IMG/VR virus record: IMGVR_UViG_3300024351_000062
Location: 1-30,605 of that record
Source of the DNA: a virus
DNA length: 30,605 bases
Reading direction: 5' to 3' (one strand)
Shown: positions 25,279 to 30,605 of the stretch, one piece after another
How the letters are laid out: the number at the start of each line of letters is the position of its first letter
How positions within the stretch are numbered: position 1 is the stretch's first letter
Position numbers and translations under genes: made by a program
The notes under the pieces: generated by a model
Databases searched by the model: none
Seen by the model: the letters and a program-made list of their open reading frames with translations, nothing else
What the model was told of the DNA's origin: nothing

Positions 25279-26336
25279 TATAGAATTCCTTGAGCGGTTC
25301 CGCTAACATAATCTGCTATAGAAAATTCTCGCAGTTGAGCTCTGTTATAAACAGGCGATACTATAACAGTAATCGAATTAGTCATTGGTACCCAATGTGG
25401 GGTTCCTCCCACGACAATCTTTTTATAGTTGGCATCTTTAGGCATTTCTGTACTAAAACTTTTAATCACTACAGGAACATTGTTAAAGAAATATGTACCG
25501 TATCCGGATAAAGTACAAACAATAGGTGGATTTCCAGCTGGTGTACTTTTTCCATAAAACATCTTAGTAGCACCTCTTAAAAATGCTACCACTGCTACAA
25601 AATATTTGGCATCGTCATCATTTTGTACTGCGAAATCTCCAGTGATTGTTATATCTTCTACGTTGCTGTTTTTATAAGATTGTACAGCAAAGTTATTATG
25701 CATCGGCTCTGTCGTGTTATAGTTTGCTTTATGTGTGACCATAACAGACGGTGTAAAAGGAAAAATCATACCATTGGTTTTTTTCAACGGCTCTAATATG
25801 TCAGGTGTGGCACCATTGCCTAATAAGGCAAAATTAGTATTCAATCTCACACGCCAATCGTTAGGATTGGCAGGACTTGCTATCGTAGAAAATGCTGTAG
25901 TAGCCCCATCGAATATGTTAGAAAAATCTGGCAAGCTGAATCTTATATTTCTGATAGATTCTACCAAATCAAAACCTGCTTTGGCAATACCTGCTGCGGT
26001 CTGTGCTAGACCTGTTACCGCGTTACCGATAGCTTGAGGTAGCTGCATCAATGCTGCCGCAGCTCCTAGTACTCCGAGAGCTTTGTCTAGACCAGTTAGA
26101 TTCAGACTAGGCAATCTTAGTCCGCCGCCACCGCCGCTGCCGCTGCCACCACCATTAAGTGAACTGCCAGCCAGGCCACCTAGCTGATTAGCATAGTTTA
26201 TATTGCTAGAGTACAAATACTCCTTAGGAGCACTGTAACCAGTCAAGAAGCCAGTATAACCTTTATCTGTAGCCGCATAGATCGTCGGTTTAGTTGTGGT
26301 TCCTGCTGTCGATTGCGTTGTTGTAGGTAAAGCCAT
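25278..26336 (-). CDS. Tail-tube initiator of baseplate (gp48/gp54-like)
   Basis: A 352-residue protein, about the size of T4 gp48 (364) and gp54 (320), which cap the hub and start tube and sheath assembly. Residues 61-72 are a Gly/Ser run (NGGGSGSGGGGG). Residues about 83-125 are an Ala/Leu-rich amphipathic stretch. Residues about 160-352 form a conserved tube-like domain ending with PMTNSITVIVSPVYNRAQLR, which corresponds to the C-terminal 'FTLEITMREIITLNRA' region of T4 gp48. It is the first gene of the minus-strand operon. A late-promoter octamer lies 21 nt upstream of its ATG and AAGGA about 11 nt upstream. gp48 and gp54 cannot be told apart by eye, and only one such gene is in the window. 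Confidence 0.8.
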   Translation of the reverse strand: MALPTTTQSTAGTTTKPTIYAATDKGYTGFLTGYSAPKEYLYSSNINYANQLGGLAGSSLNGGGSGSGGGGGLRLPSLNLTGLDKALGVLGAAAALMQLPQAIGNAVTGLAQTAAGIAKAGFDLVESIRNIRFSLPDFSNIFDGATTAFSTIASPANPNDWRVRLNTNFALLGNGATPDILEPLKKTNGMIFPFTPSVMVTHKANYNTTEPMHNNFAVQSYKNSNVEDITITGDFAVQNDDDAKYFVAVVAFLRGATKMFYGKSTPAGNPPIVCTLSGYGTYFFNNVPVVIKSFSTEMPKDANYKKIVVGGTPHWVPMTNSITVIVSPVYNRAQLREFSIADYVSGTAQGIL

Positions 26337-26357
26337 GTCTTTTGGTATCCTTTACTC

Positions 26358-26365
26358 TATTTATT
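26358..26365 (-). promoter_or_regulatory. Putative gp55-type late promoter AATAAATA for the baseplate operon
   Basis: This is in the 74-bp divergent gap between the gp48-like gene and gp55. The minus strand reads GGAAATAAATAGAG, with AATAAATA ending 21 nt before the ATG. It fits the NATAAATA late core described for cyanophages. It would make gp55 the activator of the operon that leads away from its own gene. Confidence 0.65.
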
Positions 26366-26410
26366 TCCTTAAAAATGTGCTATTATATAAGTAATTCTGA
26401 GGACCATTGA

Positions 26411-27274
26411 ATGACCACAACTAAAATAAAATACTTAACTAACAAGGACCTACTCAAAGAAATACACCGAAGCAAAAATACATACTGTTCATATGTAGCA
26501 CCTGAATTTTCGGACTATGATTTAATACTGCCCAGCTTGGAAAAAATCAATATTCGTACTATTGCCGAAGCTAAACGAGTAAGGGCAGCACGTCTATCCA
26601 AACAAGCATATGAAAAAGCAGCTCTAACAGATAAAAAAGCTTCTGCTAAAAACTTTGAAATCGATTATAAAAAGATACTAAAGACCGATGTTGTTTTTAG
26701 GATCGTGTCGTGGGAACATATTCCATTGGCACCTGGTCGGAAAAAGACTGTTAAAAATACCGCAGACAGTCACGAAAAAATCAACTTTCCTCCATTCCAA
26801 CATTGGAAGTTTGATGACAATGATAACCTAATCTGCGTAGGCAAAAGCCACTGGATCGGTGGTATGGAAAACGGACACTTTAGCAAAGAACACGGACGCA
26901 TGACTGATAATCTTGCTAGGATGTTTATCAAACTCTGCGAGCGTTACGCTACCAGAGGTAATGTCAGAGGATATACCTACAACGATGAAATGCGAGGACA
27001 AGCGATCTTACAGCTTACTCAAATTGGCCTTCAGTTCGATGAAAGCAAGTCTAATAACCCTTTCGCTTACTATACTGCTGCCGTTACTAACAGTTTTGTA
27101 CGGATCATTAACATTGAAAAGCGTAATCAAAATATTAGAGATGACATCCTTGAAATGAATGGTATGAATCCCAGTTGGACCAGACAGAACAGCGGTAAAT
27201 CAACTAGCGCAGGGCCTGTTAGTCCTGTAGTGAGCGACGCAAATTTTAACATGGATTGGGGCAGCGACGATTGA
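26411..27274 (+). CDS. 55: Late-transcription sigma factor gp55
   Basis: A 287-residue homologue of T4 gp55 (185 residues), the sigma70-region-2-like factor that directs host RNA polymerase to late promoters. N-terminal KIKYLTNKDLLKEIHRSK (5-22) matches the start of T4 gp55. Residues about 167-243 match its core: YTYNDEMRGQAILQLTQIGL then FDESKSNNPFAYYTAAVTNS and FVRIINIEKRNQ, against YTQSWKQEM, FDETKYKNPHAYITQA and FVQRIKKERK in T4. Residues about 27-160 are an insertion absent from T4 gp55, including GKSHWIGGMENGHF. The C-terminus is ANFNMDWGSDD, an acidic-hydrophobic tail that could serve as the sliding-clamp contact, as SLDFLYE does in T4. A GAGGA lies about 9 nt before the ATG. It is divergent from the baseplate operon it should control. 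Confidence 0.93.
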   Translation: MTTTKIKYLTNKDLLKEIHRSKNTYCSYVAPEFSDYDLILPSLEKINIRTIAEAKRVRAARLSKQAYEKAALTDKKASAKNFEIDYKKILKTDVVFRIVSWEHIPLAPGRKKTVKNTADSHEKINFPPFQHWKFDDNDNLICVGKSHWIGGMENGHFSKEHGRMTDNLARMFIKLCERYATRGNVRGYTYNDEMRGQAILQLTQIGLQFDESKSNNPFAYYTAAVTNSFVRIINIEKRNQNIRDDILEMNGMNPSWTRQNSGKSTSAGPVSPVVSDANFNMDWGSDD

Positions 27275-27299
27275 CTTTGTCAACGTTGCCGTCTACAAT
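27271..27299 (+). promoter_or_regulatory. Near-consensus sigma70 promoter before gp47
   Basis: TTGACT (27271-27276) and TACAAT (27294-27299) are separated by 17 bp, each one base from the bacterial consensus. Transcription would start near 27306, just where AGGAG (27306-27310) precedes the gp47 ATG by 8 nt, so the leader would be short. The -35 box overlaps the gp55 stop codon. This suggests early, host-polymerase expression of the 47-46 genes independent of gp55. Confidence 0.65.
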
Positions 27300-27318
27300 T
27301 TAATTAGGAGTTTCGTCG

Positions 27319-28332
27319 ATGGGATTATTCAACAAAGTCGCTTGTTTCACAGATATCCATTTTGGCCTTAAATCAGGTAGCAGGATCCACAACATAGATT
27401 GTGAAGATTTTGTCATATGGTTCTGTGAAGAAGCTAAAAAAGCAGGAGCTGAAACTTGTATCTTCTTAGGTGACTGGCATCATAACAGGTCAACTACTGA
27501 TGTCAGCACCATGAACTATACAGTTAGCAACATCGAAAGACTGAATGCTAACTTTGAAAAAGTCTATTTCATTTTAGGCAATCACGATCTATTCTACAAA
27601 GACAAGCGAGAAATTAATTCTATTGAATTCATGCGCCTGTTTCCAAACGTTGTGCCTATCAAGGATCCGCTAACATTAGACGGTGTGACTTTTTTACCAT
27701 GGTTAGTAGGCGATGAATGGCGTACTGTGCCAGATATCAAAAGTCGTTACATTTTTGGACACTTTGAATTGCCATTATTCTATATGAACGCTATGGTACA
27801 GATGCCTGATCACGGTCAATTACAAAGCAACCATTTCGTTAACCAAGAATATGTGTTTAGCGGACATTTTCACAAACGTCAAACACAAGGCAATATTACT
27901 TATATTGGTAATGCTTTTCCACACAACTACGCAGATGCCGGCGATGATGATCGAGGTATGATGTTGTTAGAGTGGGGAGGTGCGCCGGAATATCGAACTT
28001 GGCAACAACAGCCTGTTTACAGACACTACAAACTCAGCCGCATCATAGATTCTCCAGATACACTGTTAAAGTCTAAGATGCACTGTCGTGTTACCATAGA
28101 CGTTCCTATCACTTTCGAAGAAGCTAACTTTATCAAAGAAACTTTTATAAAGCAATATGATCTTCGAGAGCTGATGTTGATACCGGAAAAAACAGAAATC
28201 GAATCTAGTAATGCTGTTCCTGTGGATCTACAGTTTGAAAGTGTAGACACTATCGTGATGAATCAGATAACCAGTATAGATTCCGAAACATATGACAAGA
28301 AGCTGCTGTTGGAGATCTACAATAACCTATGA
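27319..28332 (+). CDS. 47: Recombination nuclease subunit gp47 (Mre11/SbcD-like)
   Basis: A 337-residue protein, nearly the length of T4 gp47 (339). All metallophosphoesterase motifs of the Mre11/SbcD family are present in order: TDIHFG (D12, H14), GDWHH (D52, H55), GNHD (N88, H89), GH at 147-148 and GHFH (H183, H185). gp47 binds gp46 to form the complex that resects DNA ends for recombination-dependent replication. The ATG follows AGGAG by 8 nt and a good sigma70-type promoter. The stop overlaps the gp46 start as ATGA, so the two subunits are translationally coupled. Confidence 0.97.
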   Translation: MGLFNKVACFTDIHFGLKSGSRIHNIDCEDFVIWFCEEAKKAGAETCIFLGDWHHNRSTTDVSTMNYTVSNIERLNANFEKVYFILGNHDLFYKDKREINSIEFMRLFPNVVPIKDPLTLDGVTFLPWLVGDEWRTVPDIKSRYIFGHFELPLFYMNAMVQMPDHGQLQSNHFVNQEYVFSGHFHKRQTQGNITYIGNAFPHNYADAGDDDRGMMLLEWGGAPEYRTWQQQPVYRHYKLSRIIDSPDTLLKSKMHCRVTIDVPITFEEANFIKETFIKQYDLRELMLIPEKTEIESSNAVPVDLQFESVDTIVMNQITSIDSETYDKKLLLEIYNNL

Positions 28333-30107
28333 TAAAGATCAAGAATTTAACTGTTAAAAACTTTATGAGTGTGGGTAATCAAACCCAAGCTGTGGATTTT
28401 GACAAGGGTCTGCTAACTTTGGTGCTAGGTGAAAATCTAGATCTCGGCGGCGATGATATAGGAGCCCGCAACGGCACAGGTAAAACTACTATCATCAATG
28501 GTTTAAGTTATGCTATCTATGGACAAGCACTGACAAATATCAAACGTGATAATCTTATCAACAAGATCAATAGCAAAAACATGCTAGTTACTATCACGTT
28601 TGACAAGGATGGGCAAGAATATCATATTGAGCGCGGACGTAAACCCAATCTACTGAAGTTTAGCATTAACGGTCAAGAACAAAACCCAGACGATAAAGAC
28701 GAAAGTCAAGGCGATTCTAGAGAAACACAGAAAGAAATCGAAAAAGTAATAGGTATGAGCCACGACATGTTCAAACACATCGTGGCTTTGAATACCTATA
28801 CCGAGCCTTTCCTTAGCATGAAACCCAACGACCAACGTGCTATTATCGAACAGTTGTTAGGAATCACTATCTTGAGCGAAAAAGCCGAACTGTTAAAAGA
28901 AGGCATACGCATTTCTAAAGACATGATCGCTGCCGAAAATACCAAGATAGAAACTATCAAGGTATCTAATGAGCGCATACAGCAAAGTATCGAAGCATTA
29001 GAAAGAAAACTCAAACTATGGCAAACTAACAAAGATAATTCTATCAATGATCTAGAAAAAGCTATCAAGAAACTTGGTTTGATAGACATCGATCAAGAGA
29101 TTGAAAATCAAAAAGCACTGGCAGAATGGAGCAAGAACAAAAAAGATCTAGACAGTCTCAATTCGCAGATGTCTAGACAGTCTGCGACCAAAGATAGAGA
29201 ACAGAAAAATCTAGATAAACTAGAAAGCGAACTGCTGACTTTAGCTGAACACAAATGTCATAGCTGTGGACAAGACATTCATGACGAGAAACACATGGTT
29301 ATGGTCGAGAAAAAAGCACAGCAAGTAGAAGAAAGCCAAGCTGCCGTTGCTGAATCAGAAAAACAAATAGCAGAACTACTAGACGCTATCGCAGAAATAG
29401 GCGAGCTAGGAGCAGCACCTCTGGTTAATTACGACAATATCGACGATGCTTATAATCACAAGACTACTCTTAGCGGTCTAGAAAAAGATCTAGCAGCCAA
29501 ACAAGCTGAACAAGATCCGTATCAAGAACAAATCGATGAACTTAGAAACACAGCGGTACAGGAAATAGACTGGAGCAAGGTCAATGATCTAACCAAAGTC
29601 AAAGATCATCAGGAGTTTTTGTACAAATTACTGACTAACAAAGATAGTTTTGTACGTAAAAAAATCATTGATCAGAATTTAAACTATCTAAACACACGTC
29701 TAACTTATTATCTGGATAAGATAGGATTGCCACATACTGTGGAATTCCAAAGCGATCTTACTGTGCTTATCACACAACTAGGACAAGATCTAGATTTTGA
29801 CAATCTAAGCCGAGGAGAACGCAATAGATTGATCTTGAGCTTGAGCTGGGCGTTCCGTGATGTGTGGGAAAACCTATATCAAAGCATCAATTTACTGTTT
29901 ATCGACGAAATGATCGATTCAGGCATGGATGCTAGTGGTGTAGAATCCAGCATAGCTATCCTAAAGAAGATGACACGTGAACGCGAGAAGAATGTGTTTT
30001 TGATCAGCCATAGAGACGATCTAACCAGCAGGGTTAATCAGGTGCTCAAGGTCATCAAGGAAAACGGTTTCACTTCATATTCTAACGATGTAGAAATACT
30101 ACAATGA
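28329..30107 (+). CDS. 46: Recombination nuclease ATPase subunit gp46 (Rad50/SbcC-like)
   Basis: A 592-residue SMC-like ATPase (T4 gp46 has 560). It has Walker A GARNGTGKTT (45-54), two coiled-coil arms (about 175-305 and 320-410) joined by a zinc hook CHSC (C310, C313), the ABC signature LSRGER (493-498), Walker B LLFIDE (522-527) and the H-loop histidine in LISHRD (H561). With gp47 it forms the ATP-dependent nuclease that processes ends for strand invasion and degrades host DNA. It overlaps gp47 upstream and the 76-residue gene downstream, both by ATGA. No motif is missing. Confidence 0.97.
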   Translation: MIKIKNLTVKNFMSVGNQTQAVDFDKGLLTLVLGENLDLGGDDIGARNGTGKTTIINGLSYAIYGQALTNIKRDNLINKINSKNMLVTITFDKDGQEYHIERGRKPNLLKFSINGQEQNPDDKDESQGDSRETQKEIEKVIGMSHDMFKHIVALNTYTEPFLSMKPNDQRAIIEQLLGITILSEKAELLKEGIRISKDMIAAENTKIETIKVSNERIQQSIEALERKLKLWQTNKDNSINDLEKAIKKLGLIDIDQEIENQKALAEWSKNKKDLDSLNSQMSRQSATKDREQKNLDKLESELLTLAEHKCHSCGQDIHDEKHMVMVEKKAQQVEESQAAVAESEKQIAELLDAIAEIGELGAAPLVNYDNIDDAYNHKTTLSGLEKDLAAKQAEQDPYQEQIDELRNTAVQEIDWSKVNDLTKVKDHQEFLYKLLTNKDSFVRKKIIDQNLNYLNTRLTYYLDKIGLPHTVEFQSDLTVLITQLGQDLDFDNLSRGERNRLILSLSWAFRDVWENLYQSINLLFIDEMIDSGMDASGVESSIAILKKMTREREKNVFLISHRDDLTSRVNQVLKVIKENGFTSYSNDVEILQ

Positions 30108-30334
30108 GCACAGATACGCATGATCGCTTGATCAAAGCCTTCCAGGAATATTTTAAATGGCAGGACAAGTTTGAGTACGGCACAAGCGATGCTGCTGGTA
30201 TAAAGGCACGATATTGGTTATCAGAAATACGCAATGAGGCAAGTGTAAGGCGAGTAGAAATACAAAACAAAAGGCAAAACCGTAAGGAATCCAGAAAAGG
30301 CAAGCTAGGAAGGCCACCGAAAATAACTAAGTGA
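30104..30334 (+). CDS. Small basic protein with AT-hook-like C-terminus
   Basis: A 76-residue protein. Residues about 3-45 look helical and mixed in charge (DRLIKAFQEYFKWQDKFEYG); residues about 49-76 are strongly basic (RRVEIQNKRQNRKESRKGK) and end in KLGRPPKITK, close to the GRP core of an AT-hook. I recall similar small proteins next to gp46 in T4-like aquatic phages but know no function. The start overlaps the gp46 stop as ATGA and its stop abuts the next GTG, so it is translated with the recombination genes. DNA binding is an inference from the basic tail. Confidence 0.7.
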   Translation: MSTDTHDRLIKAFQEYFKWQDKFEYGTSDAAGIKARYWLSEIRNEASVRRVEIQNKRQNRKESRKGKLGRPPKITK

Positions 30335-30605
30335 GTGCTTTGGACATATCAAAATCAAATCGTAGAAGAAATACCCGAAGGCTATATTGGCTTTGTTTAT
30401 CTCATCACGAATCTTACTACCGGCCAGAAGTACATAGGCAAGAAACTAGCACAATTTAAACGTACTAAACCTCCTCTCAAAGGCAAAAAACTCAAGCGCA
30501 GAAGCACAGTAGAAAGCGATTGGCGCGATTACTGGGGTTCTAGCGACAGGTTAAACGCAGACGTCCAAGCATTAGGTCCGGAAAACTTCACCAGAGAAAT
30601 ACTTT
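30335..30605 (+). CDS. GIY-YIG nuclease-like protein (partial, GTG start, cut by right edge)
   Basis: A frame opening with GTG immediately after the TGA of the 76-residue gene and still open at the window end (90 codons). Residues 19-35 read GFVYLITNLTTGQKYIG: GFVY stands for the GIY element and KYIG for the YIG element at the usual spacing. Then WRDYWGSSDRL (63-73) and LGPENFTREIL (80-90) follow, resembling the Y-x-GS and NF-x-x-EIL helix of GIY-YIG nucleases such as the T4 Seg family. A Lys/Arg-rich loop (about 37-57) separates them. No in-frame ATG lies between the previous stop and the GIY motif, so the GTG is the only candidate start. The catalytic glutamate and anything C-terminal are out of view, so a homing endonuclease and a resident phage nuclease cannot be separated. 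Confidence 0.75.
   Translation, partial: MLWTYQNQIVEEIPEGYIGFVYLITNLTTGQKYIGKKLAQFKRTKPPLKGKKLKRRSTVESDWRDYWGSSDRLNADVQALGPENFTREIL

Noticed and set aside
25278-26336. Ala/Leu-rich stretch (residues 83-125) of the gp48-like protein as a membrane segment
   Set aside because: It is interrupted by polar and charged residues and fits an amphipathic or assembly helix in a tail-tube protein better.
26360-26389. Sigma70-like promoter for gp55 (TTTATT, 18 bp, TATATA)
   Set aside because: The -10 half is plausible in an AT-rich gap, but the -35 match is poor and overlaps the late-promoter octamer on the other strand; not supported enough to list.
30331-30394. GTG at 30331 as start of the last gene
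   Set aside because: It opens a different frame that does not contain the GIY-YIG motif; the GTG at 30335 is in frame with it.

Overview
The window is a contiguous piece of the genome of a T4-like contractile-tailed bacteriophage (myovirus). It is AT-rich and densely coded: most neighbouring genes overlap by ATGA or TAATG or are only a few bases apart, and there is no gene-free stretch over 300 bases. No tRNA, rRNA, CRISPR array or insertion sequence was seen. The style of gp6, the hub protein, gp55 and the conserved blocks of the giant protein resembles marine or freshwater T4-like phages (cyanophage or pelagiphage type) more than coliphage T4. That placement is from memory of the families, not from a search, and the host cannot be read from the window.

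Left and centre (bases 1 to 26336, all minus strand, transcribed right to left) is the late baseplate and tail-fibre module. In transcription order it encodes a gp48/gp54-like tail-tube initiator, gp53, a 708-residue hub protein (gp27 position), a gp5-type OB-fold protein, a separate gp5-type needle protein with no lysozyme domain, gp25, a long gp6, a single giant protein of 4941 residues in the gp7 position (almost half the window), a 215-residue structural protein (gp8 position), and the first 571 codons of a collar-domain tail fibre that runs off the left edge. The octamer AATAAATA, matching the late-promoter core known from T4-like phages, lies in the gaps before the gp48-like gene, before gp6 and before the 215-residue gene.

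Right (26411 to 30605, plus strand, divergent) is the transcription and recombination module: the late sigma factor gp55 with a large insertion, then the gp47 (Mre11-like) and gp46 (Rad50-like) recombination nuclease pair, a small basic protein with an AT-hook-like tail, and a GTG-started GIY-YIG nuclease-like gene cut by the right edge. A near-consensus host sigma70 promoter (TTGACT, 17 bp, TACAAT) precedes gp47, fitting early expression of the recombination genes. gp55 would then switch on the divergent baseplate module through the AATAAATA sites.

The most unusual part is the giant protein. Its middle third reads as an interrupted FG-GAP-type beta-propeller of about seven blades, with small aromatic modules resembling type 3 chitin-binding (CBM5/12) domains and a second repeat family set into or between the blades. 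Together with a C-terminal run of beta-sandwich-like repeats, this suggests a baseplate protein that also carries a multivalent glycan-binding surface.
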